The notes: a model not told the origin generated them from the sequence alone. Counted from the stretch's first letter, positions 8,927 through 18,059 are shown. The stretch: 64,000 bases of DNA from an uncultured Tateyamaria sp. (GCF_947497045.1 NZ_CANMEU010000002.1:372001-436000), one strand, 5' to 3'. Numbers and translations are program-made.

Positions 8927-9925
8927 TCACACGTCCCCGCCCAAAAGCGCCTCAAGTTCGGCGTTCAGGTCGACAATGTCAATGTCATCAGGGGTGCGCC
9001 GGGCGGCCAATGCGGCCTCGGCACGGCGTTGCGCGGTGTCACTCATGGGCCCTGCTGCGTTGGCAGAGGTGATTCGGCTGGCAAGCGGCGCATTGCAATG
9101 CAGGATCACATCGCAGCCCGCCTCCAACGACCGGCGCGCAATTTGATCAACCGTGCCACGCAGCGCCTTCATCCCGATATCATCCGTCATTATCAGCCCG
9201 TCAAAGCCGATCTCGTCGCGGATCAGGGTCATCGTGTCGCGCGACAGGGTGGCGGGCACCTCGTCCACGGCCTCGTAGACCACATGGGCAGTCATCCCCA
9301 TCGGCAGGTCGTTGAGTGCACGGAAAGGGGCAAAATCAGTCTCGCGCAGGGTATCAAGGCTTACATCCACACGCGGCAGATCATAGTGGCTGTCGAGATC
9401 GGTACGTCCATGGCCCGGGATGTGCTTGAGCACCGGCAATACGCCCCCATCCAGCATGCCGTTGGCCGCGGCCCGCCCAAGAAGCGCAATGTCAGCAGGC
9501 GAAGTGCCATAGCAGCGGTTGCGCAGGAAATCATGGGTCTGTTTGACGATGATATCGACCATTGGCGCGCAATTGCTGTCGATGCTGAGTGCTTTAAGTT
9601 CGTACGCTATATGTCTGTGGCGCAAGTACATTGCGCGTTCAGCGTTGTCTCCGGCCCGCTGCACAAAGTCGAGCGGTGGCAGATGTTCTGTCCAGGTGGG
9701 TCCACGCAGGCGCTGTACGCGCCCCCCTTCCTGATCAATGGTGATCGGGGCGTCACGGCCCACAGCATCGCGCATCTCACAGCACAACCCATAGACCTGA
9801 TCAGGCGTGTCGATATTGCGGGCAAACAGGATGAACCCAAACGGATCCGCTTCACGAAAGAACGCCTTTTCATCGATGCTGAGCGTCAGCCCATCCGCGT
9901 CGAGAATGGTCGCGCCAAAATTCAT
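8927..9925 (-). CDS. nagZ: Beta-N-acetylhexosaminidase
   Basis: Glycoside hydrolase family 3 enzyme that removes GlcNAc from cytoplasmic muropeptides in cell-wall recycling. At 332 residues it carries the diagnostic NagZ motif KHIPGHGRTDLDSHYDLP, which supplies the catalytic His and Asp loop, and later LIMTDDIGMKAL with the nucleophile Asp. No signal peptide is seen, in keeping with a cytosolic enzyme. ATG 9925 overlaps the SPOR-protein stop by 4 bp (ATGA), so the upstream in-frame extension is rejected. Confidence 0.96.
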   Translation of the reverse strand: MNFGATILDADGLTLSIDEKAFFREADPFGFILFARNIDTPDQVYGLCCEMRDAVGRDAPITIDQEGGRVQRLRGPTWTEHLPPLDFVQRAGDNAERAMYLRHRHIAYELKALSIDSNCAPMVDIIVKQTHDFLRNRCYGTSPADIALLGRAAANGMLDGGVLPVLKHIPGHGRTDLDSHYDLPRVDVSLDTLRETDFAPFRALNDLPMGMTAHVVYEAVDEVPATLSRDTMTLIRDEIGFDGLIMTDDIGMKALRGTVDQIARRSLEAGCDVILHCNAPLASRITSANAAGPMSDTAQRRAEAALAARRTPDDIDIVDLNAELEALLGGDV

Positions 9926-10917
9926 CGTGTGACGACCGGGATGCAATCCGCGCCTTCGGCGACAAGTGCCGAACAGAACCGACGCGCGTCGCTGAGGTCG
10001 GCAAAGCCATGGGCGCGCAGGCGGTAAAAGGTGCGCCCGCCCGATTGAGCCTGCTGCACGATCCGGTCCTTGCCCTTGAGGTAGTCGCCAAAGCGGCCTT
10101 GCATCTTGTCCCACTGTTCGCGCGCAATCTCGGGGCTGTCGAACGCGCCAAGCTGGACCAGACGGGTGCCCGTGGGAATCGTCGTCGCATCAAGGTCTTG
10201 CGTGCCTTGCGCTTCGGCAATAGCCGCGACAGGCACAACCACGGCGGGGGCAGTTTTGGGGCGCAATTGGGGACGTCTGGATTGGGACGGCCCGGGGCCT
10301 GTGACGGTCGGCGCGGGCGCTGTCACGGTGGGAACGGGTATGTCGGCGGCGGCAACACGTGCCGGGTCCGCCGCGATGGGGTCCGCCTCAATCGGGTCGG
10401 TATCGATCGCATCGACCCCGGCGGTAAGCTGGTTCACCAGGTCCTCAACACTGTCCGTCGCCAGAACGTCACTTGGCGCGGCCTCAAGGCTGGCAGACAC
10501 ATTCAACGGTTCGGGCTGTTGCACAGGGGCCACCGTTTCAGCCGTCATTGGCAAGTCTTCGTCGCTCAGATCCATGGGGCGCGGTGCCAGAACAAGCCGA
10601 TCCACGGGGCCGGATGCTTCACCGACAGCAGCCACTTCATTCACGGCAAGGCCGGTGTTCTGGGCCAGTTGTCCACCCGGCTCACTGGGACGGATACGCA
10701 TTTCACCCTCGGCCGCACGCACCACCGGAATACCCGAGACATCGCGCATCACCAGCTTGTACCCCCAGACCGATACGCCCGCGATCAGCGCCAGAGACAC
10801 GGCGGCCCCGGCCAGATTAGTCAGGTTCTTCAGTGGATTGGAGGGCGTTTCTGAAGCTGTATTGGGGGATGTATATCCCACGTGACCCACATGGTGGGTG
10901 AACTGCATATCTGCCAT
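9922..10917 (-). CDS. SPOR-domain membrane protein
   Basis: A 331-residue single-pass protein: a short cytoplasmic head, one transmembrane segment (about residues 35-55, AGAAVSLALIAGVSVWGYKLV), a long Pro/Ala/Val-rich linker, and a C-terminal SPOR domain (about 250-331; GTRLVQLGAFDSPEIAREQW, then FYRLRAHGFADLSDARRFC). SPOR domains bind denuded glycan strands at the division septum. It lies between argS and nagZ and is coupled to nagZ, a cell-wall recycling gene, which fits a peptidoglycan role. Confidence 0.9.
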   Translation of the reverse strand: MADMQFTHHVGHVGYTSPNTASETPSNPLKNLTNLAGAAVSLALIAGVSVWGYKLVMRDVSGIPVVRAAEGEMRIRPSEPGGQLAQNTGLAVNEVAAVGEASGPVDRLVLAPRPMDLSDEDLPMTAETVAPVQQPEPLNVSASLEAAPSDVLATDSVEDLVNQLTAGVDAIDTDPIEADPIAADPARVAAADIPVPTVTAPAPTVTGPGPSQSRRPQLRPKTAPAVVVPVAAIAEAQGTQDLDATTIPTGTRLVQLGAFDSPEIAREQWDKMQGRFGDYLKGKDRIVQQAQSGGRTFYRLRAHGFADLSDARRFCSALVAEGADCIPVVTR

Positions 10918-11028
10918 CTGTGCCTCGTTGTCCGCGCCGATACGTGCCCGCGCAGATCATCTGATTGTGGGTGCGCCCGAAAGAGGCGCAAGGGGAAGTC
11001 GGTGCCTGTTGTGCCCCTTTTGGCGGGG

Positions 11029-12792
11029 CTAACGCAGCTCTTTGGCTGGTTCTACGCCAAGAATATCAAGGCCAGCCGCAATTACAACGGCGCAGGCACG
11101 CGCAAGGGCGATTTTTGCCTGCGAGGTGGCCGCGTCCTCCTGCAGGAAGCGTAACGAAGCCACGTCGTTGCCCCGGTTCCACAGCCCGTGGAAGGTGCCC
11201 GCCAGGTCATAAAGGTAGAAGGCAACCCGGTGCGGTTCATTGCTGCGCGCCGCCGTTTCGACCAGCCGGGGCCATTCGGCGAGCTTGGCCGCCAGCGCCA
11301 GTTCCGCATCGTGATCGAGTTTGGACAGGTCGGCCTGCGCAAGCGTTTCATCATCCACCGCGACCCCCGCAGCCTCGGCCTTGCCCAGAACGGACGTCAC
11401 CCGGGCAAAGGCGTATTGGACGTAGAACACCGGGTTTTCGCGGCTTTGTTCCAGCACCTTGTCGAAATCGAAATCCAACGGTGCGTCGTTCTTGCGGGTC
11501 AGCATATGGAAGCGGGTCACGCCCGGCCCCACCTGATCGACCACATCGCGCAGGGTCACAAAGGTCCCTGCCCGTTTGGACATCTTGAAGGGTTGGCCGT
11601 TCTTGAACAGCTTGACCAGTTGGGTCAGCTTGATGTCGAGCGGGACCGTGCCCCCCGACAGTGCGCTGACAGCCGCCTTCATCCGTTTGACATAGCCGCC
11701 ATGATCGGCCCCGAACACGTCAATCAGCGCATCAAAGCCCGTCGTGCCATCCGGGTTCTTCCGCGTGATCTTGTCATAGTGGTAGGCGATGTCGGGCGCG
11801 AAATAGGTCCACGCCCCATCGGATTTCATCACTGGCCGGTCCACATCGTCGCCGTGATCGGTCGATTTGAACAGCGTCTGCTCGCGTGGCTCCCAATCCT
11901 CGGGCTTCTTGCCCTTGGGCGGTTCCAGCACACCTTCATAGATCAGCCCTTTGGCGCGCAGATCATCCAGCGCCGCTTCGATCCGGCCCGTGCCATAGAG
12001 CGACTTTTCGGAATAGAACACGTCCATCTCGACGCCAAGCGCTTTGAGGTCGGCGCGGATCAGGTCCATCATCGCTTCGGTCGCGTAGTCGCGCACCTCG
12101 TCCAGCCAGAATTGTTCACCCTTGTCGACAAACTTGTCGCCGACCTTCTCTTTCAGTGCTTGGCCGACCTCGATCAGGTAGTCACCCGGGTAGGTGCCAT
12201 CGGGAAAGGCGACCTCCTGCCCGTGCGCCTCAAGATAGCGCAGGTACACGGAGCGTGCGAGCACATCGACCTGAGCGCCGCCATCATTGATATAGTATTC
12301 GCGTGTCACATCGTGGCCGGCAAAATCCAGCAGCGAGGCCAGTGCATCGCCGAACACAGCACCGCGCGTATGCCCCACATGCAGCGGCCCGGTGGGGTTG
12401 GCCGAGACATATTCGACATTCACCCGTTTGCCCGCGCCCATGTCAGAGCGGCCAAAATCAGTGCCCTTCGCCAAAATGGCCCCCACGACCCCCTGCCAGA
12501 CGCTTGGTGCCAGCCGCAGATTCAGGAACCCCGGCCCGGCCACCTCGGCGCTGGTGATGCGCGGATCATTTGCCAACCGGGCGGCAAGGGTTTCGGCAAT
12601 ATCGCGCGGCTTCATCCCCGCAGGTTTGGCCAAAACCATCGCCGCGTTCGTTGCCATATCGCCGTGGGCCGCATCCCGCGGCGGCTCCACTGCGACGTTG
12701 TCAGTCGACAGTCCCTCGGGCAGCACGCCCTCTGCCACCATGGCGGCAAGGTCGGACAGCACAAGGGCGCGGATATCGGCGAAAAGGTTCAT
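11029..12792 (-). CDS. argS: Arginyl-tRNA synthetase
   Basis: Class I aminoacyl-tRNA synthetase charging tRNA-Arg. At 587 residues it has the N-terminal Add-1 domain, the HIGH-type signature [18 protein letters not shown] near residues 131-148, an MSKRAGTF signature in the KMSKS position near residue 400, and a C-terminal DALR anticodon-binding domain ([21 protein letters not shown]). The start ATG at 12792 is preceded by an 80-bp divergent promoter region shared with the disrupted channel gene. Confidence 0.98.
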   Translation of the reverse strand: MNLFADIRALVLSDLAAMVAEGVLPEGLSTDNVAVEPPRDAAHGDMATNAAMVLAKPAGMKPRDIAETLAARLANDPRITSAEVAGPGFLNLRLAPSVWQGVVGAILAKGTDFGRSDMGAGKRVNVEYVSANPTGPLHVGHTRGAVFGDALASLLDFAGHDVTREYYINDGGAQVDVLARSVYLRYLEAHGQEVAFPDGTYPGDYLIEVGQALKEKVGDKFVDKGEQFWLDEVRDYATEAMMDLIRADLKALGVEMDVFYSEKSLYGTGRIEAALDDLRAKGLIYEGVLEPPKGKKPEDWEPREQTLFKSTDHGDDVDRPVMKSDGAWTYFAPDIAYHYDKITRKNPDGTTGFDALIDVFGADHGGYVKRMKAAVSALSGGTVPLDIKLTQLVKLFKNGQPFKMSKRAGTFVTLRDVVDQVGPGVTRFHMLTRKNDAPLDFDFDKVLEQSRENPVFYVQYAFARVTSVLGKAEAAGVAVDDETLAQADLSKLDHDAELALAAKLAEWPRLVETAARSNEPHRVAFYLYDLAGTFHGLWNRGNDVASLRFLQEDAATSQAKIALARACAVVIAAGLDILGVEPAKELR

Positions 12793-12871
12793 AGTCTTCT
12801 TATCTTGAACGGTGTTGAAGTGCGTGTATCAACTATAAGTGCAAGGTCAACGCCAAGATTTACGGTCACAA

Positions 12872-13505
12872 ATGTCTTATGAAGTCGCATTCACCGCAAT
12901 TCTGCTTGTTTCGCTCGGGTTCTGTATCGGCATTCTGTCGGCGCTGAATGTAACCCGGGGTACGCCCGGCTCACTACCCGTCGAAGAAGTACAGGCCGAA
13001 CAGAGCCTGAAATTCGCGGGTGTCTTCCTGATTGGGCTGAGTGCGGCTTTGGTCCAGTCGGTGTATCTGGGCTTTCAGTTCAAGAATGACTGGAACACAA
13101 ACACATATTTCGCGCAGTTCCTTTATATGCTGTCGATCGGCTATGCGGCATTCGTCGCCCTTTTGATGCTCGGGCGGTGGCGGCGCAGGATTTCACTGGC
13201 CGCCTATATCGGCCATGTGTCACTTTCGGCGATCCTGATAATCCTGGGATCGGCCTGCATGTTCGTGGTGTTTGGACTGGTGCACACGCGCGAAGAAGGT
13301 CCTGTTTGAAGAAGGTCCTGTTTACAGTGACGAGGCGATGTATTTCTCTGCCGTGACGTTTTCGACCCTGGGCTTCGGCGATATCAAGCCTCAAGAGGGT
13401 CAATCGCGGTTCGTCGCCTCGTTTGGCGCAATTCTTGGCAATGTTCATCTGGCGCTGTTCGCAGCGGCCGCATTTGCGACACTGAGGGTCGAACCCGATC
13501 CCTAG
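12872..13505 (+). pseudogene. Potassium-channel-family gene broken by a 16-bp duplication
   Basis: The N-terminal frame (12872-13309) encodes about 145 residues with three or four hydrophobic segments and stops at a TGA. The second frame continues with SDEAMYFSAVTFSTLGFGDIKP, a pore helix and a GFGD selectivity filter as in two-transmembrane ion channels, then a last membrane helix, ending at 13505. Between them the 16-base unit GAAGAAGGTCCTGTTT occurs twice in tandem (13292-13307, 13308-13323). Removing one copy joins the frames exactly as HTREEGPVYSDEAMYF, giving an intact protein of about 205 residues. As written, the pore is not translated with the N-terminus. It could also be an assembly error. 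Confidence 0.85.
13292..13323 (+). repeat. Exact 16-bp tandem duplication
   Basis: Two identical adjacent copies of GAAGAAGGTCCTGTTT (13292-13307 and 13308-13323). Because 16 is not a multiple of three, the duplication shifts the channel gene's reading frame. It is a typical slipped-strand product and reversible in principle. Confidence 0.97.
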
Positions 13506-13648
13506 CCGACCAGAGCCGTCACGGTACCCAGAACGATCAGTATGGCAAGGATGCGAAATGCGTTCTTGTCCATGGAGATAGCCCAGTTGCGCACATTCGA
13601 CGCTACACGTTCATCCGTGCTCAGTGATGCAGTGGTTTTTCTGTTCAT
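13502..13648 (-). CDS. Small single-pass membrane protein (48 residues)
   Basis: A short gene that reads MNRKTTASLSTDERVASNVR at its N-terminus and ends in one transmembrane segment (about residues 30-47, AFRILAILIVLGTVTALVG). The ATG at 13648 is preceded by a good ribosome-binding site (AGAGG, 5 bp upstream). The stop overlaps the stop of the disrupted channel gene on the other strand by 2 bp. It has a positively charged cytoplasmic head and a C-terminal membrane anchor. No function can be assigned. Confidence 0.65.
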   Translation of the reverse strand: MNRKTTASLSTDERVASNVRNWAISMDKNAFRILAILIVLGTVTALVG

Positions 13649-13729
13649 GGCACCTCTTTAAAACTCTTTCGAGCTTTTGGGATATCGGATCATACTGTTG
13701 CTTAATATATGATGAAAAACTGACAAAAT

Positions 13730-14872
13730 TCAACTTGTATCGGCCATCAATCGCGCATGTTCCTGCAAGGCGTAGCGGTCCGTCATGCCCGAGATATAGT
13801 CCGACACCGCCCGCGCGAGCGCCGTTTTGTCGCCCCCCGTGGCGTGGCGGCGCCATTCCGGGGGCAGCAGGTCGGGTTGCCCCATGAACAACGGGAACAG
13901 ATCTTCGACCACCTGGGTGACCTCGGCGCGTTTTTCCATGACGCTTGGGGCGCGGTACATATTGGTGAACAGGAATGCGCGGATGTCTTGCAGGTCCGCC
14001 CAAAGGCGGTCGGAAAACCGGATCACGGGGCGACCGAGATGGCGGATATCCTCGACCGATTGCGCCCCGCTTGTGGCCAGCAAATCGCCCGAGGTTGCGA
14101 CCACATCGCTGACCATCTGCCCAAAGACCCGGCGCAAGGCTTCGTGGCGGCGTCGCATGGGGTCGAGGGTCCCATATTGCGCATCCACCTCGGCGTAGGC
14201 CGTGCCAATCATTGGCAGGTGCAGGATATCATCCTCATCAAACAGGCCAGCCCGCAGCCCGTCATGCAGATCGTGGTTGTTATAGGCGATATCGTCGGAC
14301 AAGGCCGCCACCTGCGCCTCGGCACTGGCATGGGTGTCCAGTTCCAGATCATACAGCGCGTTATATTCGGCCAGCGCAAAAGGCAGTTCACCGGTGACGG
14401 GGCCATTGTGTTTGGCGATGCCCTCAAGGCATTCCCACGTCAGGTTCAGCCCGTCAAAGTCGGCATAGTGACACTCAAGCTGTGTGACGATCTTGATGGC
14501 CTGGGCGTTGTGGTCAAAGCCGCCATAGGGGGTCATCAACGCCTGCAACGCATCCTCGCCGGTGTGCCCGAACGGCGGGTGGCCCAGATCGTGGGCCAGT
14601 GCGATGGCTTCGGTCAGGCAATCGTGCAGCCCCAACGCCCCTGCAATCGTGCGCGCCACCTGCGCCACCTCGATCGAGTGGGTCAGGCGCGTGCGATAAT
14701 AATCGCCCTCATGTTCGACAAAGACCTGCGTCTTGTGCTTGAGCCGCCGGAAGGCCGAGGCATGAATGATCCTGTCCCGGTCGCGCTGAAAACACGAGCG
14801 AAAGGGCAACTCTGTCTCCGGCACACGCCGTCCCCGGGCACGCGCAGGATCAGAGGCAAAGGGCGCAGTCAT
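13730..14872 (-). CDS. dgt: dGTP triphosphohydrolase-like HD-domain protein
   Basis: Hydrolyses dNTPs to nucleoside and triphosphate; controls nucleotide pools. At 380 residues it is the shorter, alphaproteobacterial type. HD metal ligands are visible: THSIEVAQVARTIAG gives the first His, and AHDLGHPPFGHTGEDAL the HD pair. NHDLHDGLRAGLF follows in the middle and MVSDVVATSG near the C-terminal part. The ATG at 14872 gives the standard N-terminus (MTAPFASDPARARGRRVPE). It is divergent from the Fe-S carrier gene, with 96 bp between them. Confidence 0.93.
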   Translation of the reverse strand: MTAPFASDPARARGRRVPETELPFRSCFQRDRDRIIHASAFRRLKHKTQVFVEHEGDYYRTRLTHSIEVAQVARTIAGALGLHDCLTEAIALAHDLGHPPFGHTGEDALQALMTPYGGFDHNAQAIKIVTQLECHYADFDGLNLTWECLEGIAKHNGPVTGELPFALAEYNALYDLELDTHASAEAQVAALSDDIAYNNHDLHDGLRAGLFDEDDILHLPMIGTAYAEVDAQYGTLDPMRRRHEALRRVFGQMVSDVVATSGDLLATSGAQSVEDIRHLGRPVIRFSDRLWADLQDIRAFLFTNMYRAPSVMEKRAEVTQVVEDLFPLFMGQPDLLPPEWRRHATGGDKTALARAVSDYISGMTDRYALQEHARLMADTS

Positions 14873-14968
14873 GTTGCTGATCCTTGTCGCCTGTTCCAAT
14901 GATCCATATATTGCACGTGCAGCGCGATTGAAACCGCCGCACCTGCAATCAGTGATCGGAGCCGACAG

Positions 14969-15292
14969 ATGCAATTGCCCCCCACCGTCACATCCCGTGC
15001 GTTTGAACGATTGGCTGAAATCGGGGCCGCAGATCAGGGTCAGGCCCTGCGCATCGCGGTTGAGGGGGGCGGATGTTCCGGCTTTCAGTACGAGATTGCG
15101 CTGGATCAGCCCAAAGAGGATGATCTGATCCTCGAAGGCTCCGGCCAGAAGGTCGTGGTGGACGCGATCAGCCTACCCTTCCTGTCCAACGCCACTATCG
15201 ACTTTTCCGAAGAGCTGATCGGCGCGCGTTTTGTAATCGAAAACCCCAACGCGACCAGTTCATGTGGCTGTGGCACATCCTTTTCGATGTAA
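14969..15292 (+). CDS. erpA: A-type iron-sulfur carrier protein
   Basis: Scaffold/carrier of the IscA/SufA/ErpA type that delivers Fe-S clusters to apo-proteins. At 107 residues it has the three invariant cysteines: Cys36 in EGGGCSGFQY, and Cys99 and Cys101 in SCGCGTSF. The ErpA name rests on the short length and stand-alone position away from isc/suf genes; a more general IscA-like name is equally safe. It lies tail to tail with the 354-residue protein, 4 bp apart. Confidence 0.9.
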   Translation: MQLPPTVTSRAFERLAEIGAADQGQALRIAVEGGGCSGFQYEIALDQPKEDDLILEGSGQKVVVDAISLPFLSNATIDFSEELIGARFVIENPNATSSCGCGTSFSM

Positions 15293-15296
15293 CGCC

Positions 15297-16361
15297 TCAG
15301 GCGGGCACGGCCCGCGCGAATTGTTCAAAGAAGGCGGCAAAATGGGGCGAGGACGCCTCGCTGATCCGCAATGTGGCTCCTGCATCCGGGTCCAGCATGT
15401 CATATAGGCCCGCCTGCATCTGACCCCAATCGGCACTTCGTGCATCCGCGAAACTCAGCAGTGCGGCCGACATCGGGCGCAGCGCCCCTGCCGCCGGAAC
15501 CGGGCGTTGAAACAAGGTCCGCCCTCCGGGCACGGCGCGGGCCATCTGGTCCTGACCCGCCGTGGCGCAGGCCCAGTTGGCCACCAGATATTCGTGATAA
15601 TCATCTGACAGCGGCGCATCGCCGTCTTGCCTGACGTCAAACCCATCAACGGTCTGGCGCACCGCCGCTTCCCATACCGGGTTTGCGGCCTGGCCAGCCT
15701 GACGCATGGCCACACAGACTTCGGCCAGCAAATCCATGTTCTGATCCAGATGCGCAAGAATGCCCGCATATTCCAGGCTGACCAGCGCCCGGGCATCAAG
15801 GCCAGGGTCCTTGCGCCCGTATTCGGACAGATAGAACACGATATGGGTCAACTCATAGGCCGCCTTTTTGTTGGGCAGTGCAAAGGTGGCCGGGCGATTG
15901 ATAAAGGCGTGCAGACGCTCATCCAGCGCCGGATCGGCCGCCGCCGTGCGCACGCCGCGCCGCGCCAGCAGGCGGCGCGCTTCGGCGCGTTGCAGATCGC
16001 TCAGCTCGGCTTCGGGCAGGCCCTGTTTGGCCACCCACCCACACAGCCGTTCCATCTGCGCGCCGGCAACGCCAAGGTCTTCGAGGTCGAGACCAATAGA
16101 CAACAGGAAGCGGTAATATTGAGGAAAGAATTGCAGCCGCTCGCTCAGACTGGCGTAAAAGGCCAGATGCGGGGTCAGCGCCTCTGGGGACACGCGCGTG
16201 CCGGTGCATTCCAGAATATTGAGCAGTTCGGCGTTCTCTTTCAGCCAGAACACATCATCCTGAATACGGCGATGGCGCGCGAACCCGTCGATAAGGGCAT
16301 CAGTTCGCTCGGCCAGACGCTGGCGGCGCGGCGGGACGTTGAGGGCAATGACATTTGACAT
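15297..16361 (-). CDS. Unknown 354-residue protein, partner of the repeat protein
   Basis: I cannot place this protein in a named functional family. It is predicted to be mainly alpha-helical and soluble, with no signal peptide or membrane segment. Recognisable stretches include LKENAELLNILECTGTRV (about residues 39-56), LSERLQFFPQYYRFLLSIGL (about 72-91) and KKAAYELTHIVFYLSEYGRKD (about 165-185). No nucleotide-binding loop or obvious metal-binding cluster is seen. It follows the FSSGS-repeat gene by 50 bp on the same strand, so the two are very likely one operon, with the repeat protein translated first. The pairing is the strongest clue to its role. Confidence 0.8.
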   Translation of the reverse strand: MSNVIALNVPPRRQRLAERTDALIDGFARHRRIQDDVFWLKENAELLNILECTGTRVSPEALTPHLAFYASLSERLQFFPQYYRFLLSIGLDLEDLGVAGAQMERLCGWVAKQGLPEAELSDLQRAEARRLLARRGVRTAAADPALDERLHAFINRPATFALPNKKAAYELTHIVFYLSEYGRKDPGLDARALVSLEYAGILAHLDQNMDLLAEVCVAMRQAGQAANPVWEAAVRQTVDGFDVRQDGDAPLSDDYHEYLVANWACATAGQDQMARAVPGGRTLFQRPVPAAGALRPMSAALLSFADARSADWGQMQAGLYDMLDPDAGATLRISEASSPHFAAFFEQFARAVPA

Positions 16362-16411
16362 GTAGGTTGTCCTTTTCTTTGCAATATTGCGTCCCGCCGC
16401 GGCAGCGACGT

Positions 16412-16930
16412 TTACGAGCCCGACGAGAAGAGACCGGTCACCGCACCGTCCGTTACAGTGCCCGTGACAGGGGCCGAGCCGGAGGAAAACATCTCGGTCG
16501 CATCCCCAGCACTGGCATCCGACGTGGTCGGGGCGGAGCCGGACGAGAACATGTGCGTCGCATCACCCGTCGTCGCATCCGAAGCGGTCGGCGCAGACCC
16601 GGAGGAGAACATTTCAGTGGCATCCCCCGCCGTGGCATCGCTGGCCATGGGGGCCGAACCGGACGAGAACATGTGCACGGCGTCGCCCGCGGCAGTGTGC
16701 GCCGTTGTCGCCGTCGAGCCGGAAGAGAACATCTCGACCGCATCCCCTGAGCTGGCGTCGCTGGCCATCGGCGCAGACCCCGAAGAGAACATCGAGATCG
16801 CATCCCCCATCAGCACATCACTCGCCGTGGGCGCAGAACCGGAGGAAAACATTTCAGTCGCATCGCCGCAGTGCAGGCCGTCGATTTCAGTGATAATGGT
16901 GGAGAAAGAAACTTTACGTTGAGCAGTCAT
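16412..16930 (-). CDS. Eight-unit FSSGS repeat protein
   Basis: A 172-residue protein with a 21-residue head (MTAQRKVSFSTIITEIDGLH, then Cys21) followed by seven full 20-residue repeats and one short final repeat (residues 22-172). The repeat pattern is GDA-x-x-MFSSGS-x-x-x-x-SDA-x-x; MFSSGS occurs seven times and LFSSGS once, at the very C-terminus. No signal peptide is evident. Codons for FSSGS differ in all eight copies, so the protein motif, not the DNA, is conserved. The head-plus-repeated-core layout resembles a multi-core modified-peptide precursor, but repeat scaffolds look similar. ATG 16930 has AAAGGA about 9 bp upstream. It is the first gene of a pair with the 354-residue protein. 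Confidence 0.85.
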   Translation of the reverse strand: MTAQRKVSFSTIITEIDGLHCGDATEMFSSGSAPTASDVLMGDAISMFSSGSAPMASDASSGDAVEMFSSGSTATTAHTAAGDAVHMFSSGSAPMASDATAGDATEMFSSGSAPTASDATTGDATHMFSSGSAPTTSDASAGDATEMFSSGSAPVTGTVTDGAVTGLFSSGS

Positions 16931-17276
16931 GTTGAGGTCCTTTTCATCTCTTGGTTGTGACCCTTCAACCATTGCTCGTTAAAAGTGTGTTGCGAAACAC
17001 AAATTCGCCTTAGGCGTGTTTTACCGCAGCTTATCCACATTAAGATCGCCTCGGAAGTTGCTGAGGTCAGGCCGGATGTTGCCAGCCGACTGGGGGCAAA
17101 AAAAATTTGCCCACAGCCCCGATTTCTCATGGATCTAGAACGGCTCGACCAGAATCAGCCTCAAGGCACCCCGAATCAGATCCTTGAAAAAGCGTTCACA
17201 GACCGCGCGGCGCAGCCTGCTTGCGATCCCCGAACGGATCGGTCACATCTGGATTATCAGGCAGCGGAGGCTCTCC
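16931..17276. other. Divergent regulatory region, repeat protein / xth
   Basis: 346 bp without a gene. It holds a perfect DnaA-box sequence TTATCCACA (17031-17039), a short inverted repeat GTGTTGCGAAACAC (16987-17000), and an A-run followed by TTTGCCC (17098-17112). The promoters of both flanking genes must lie here, but no -35/-10 pair is convincing. Confidence 0.5.
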
Positions 17277-18059
17277 ATGAAAATCGCGACGTTCAACATC
17301 AACGGGATCAAAGCGCGTGCCGAGGCGCTGCCGCGCTGGCTCGATGCGGCACAGCCCGACGTGGTGCTGATGCAGGAGATCAAATCCGTAGACGAAAATT
17401 TCCCCCGAGAGTTGTTCGAAGACCGGGGATATAACGTCGAAACCCATGGGCAAAAGTCGTTCAACGGGGTCGGCATTCTGTCCAAACTGCCGCTGGAAGA
17501 CATGAGCCGCGGCCTGCCCGGCGATGAGAGCGACGAACAGGCCCGCTATATAGAGGCCACGGTGATGGGTGAAAGCCAAGCGGTCCGCCTGTGCGGTCTC
17601 TACCTGCCCAACGGCAATCCGGCACCGGGGCCAAAATACGACTACAAACTGGCCTGGATGGAGCGGTTGCGCCTGCGCGCGCTGGAATTGCTGGCCGAAG
17701 AAACACCGTTTCTGATGGCGGGCGATTACAACATCATCCCGCAAGCCGAAGATGCCAAACGGCCCGACGCCTGGCGCGAGGACGCATTGTTCCGGCTGGA
17801 GAGCCGCACCGCCTATCGTCGCCTGATCAACCTCGGGCTGACCGAAGCCTTTCGCGCACGCAGCCTCGGGCCGGGTCACTATTCATTCTGGGACTATCAG
17901 GCGGGCGCTTGGAACCGCGATGACGGCATCCGTATCGACCATTTCCTGATGTCCCCTGCTTGCGCGGACATGATGACCGACTGCCAGATCGACAAACAGG
18001 TCCGCGCCGAGGAAAAACCCTCCGATCACGTGCCGGTCTGGATTGATCTGGCGGCCTAA
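17277..18059 (+). CDS. xth: Exodeoxyribonuclease III
   Basis: AP endonuclease and 3'-5' exonuclease of base-excision repair (EEP fold). At 260 residues it begins MKIATFNINGIKARAEAL with the catalytic Asn. It has LMQEIK with the metal-binding Glu (residues about 33-38), AGDYNIIP (Asp/Asn pair, about 149-156) and the C-terminal IRIDHFLMSP and PSDHVPV with the catalytic Asp-His. It converges with the HNH gene, with a 4-bp stop overlap. Confidence 0.95.
   Translation: MKIATFNINGIKARAEALPRWLDAAQPDVVLMQEIKSVDENFPRELFEDRGYNVETHGQKSFNGVGILSKLPLEDMSRGLPGDESDEQARYIEATVMGESQAVRLCGLYLPNGNPAPGPKYDYKLAWMERLRLRALELLAEETPFLMAGDYNIIPQAEDAKRPDAWREDALFRLESRTAYRRLINLGLTEAFRARSLGPGHYSFWDYQAGAWNRDDGIRIDHFLMSPACADMMTDCQIDKQVRAEEKPSDHVPVWIDLAA

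Noticed and set aside
11188-12882. A 564-codon open frame antisense to argS
   Set aside because: argS is complete on the other strand; the frame is a by-product of GC-rich codon use.
13272-13505. Independent small gene for the channel's second half
   Set aside because: Its supposed first residues are the out-of-frame reading of the upstream gene and the duplication; the pore half makes sense only joined to the first half.
16412-16930. CRISPR array, because of 60-bp periodicity
   Set aside because: The repeats are protein-coding, adjacent without spacers, and vary at synonymous positions.
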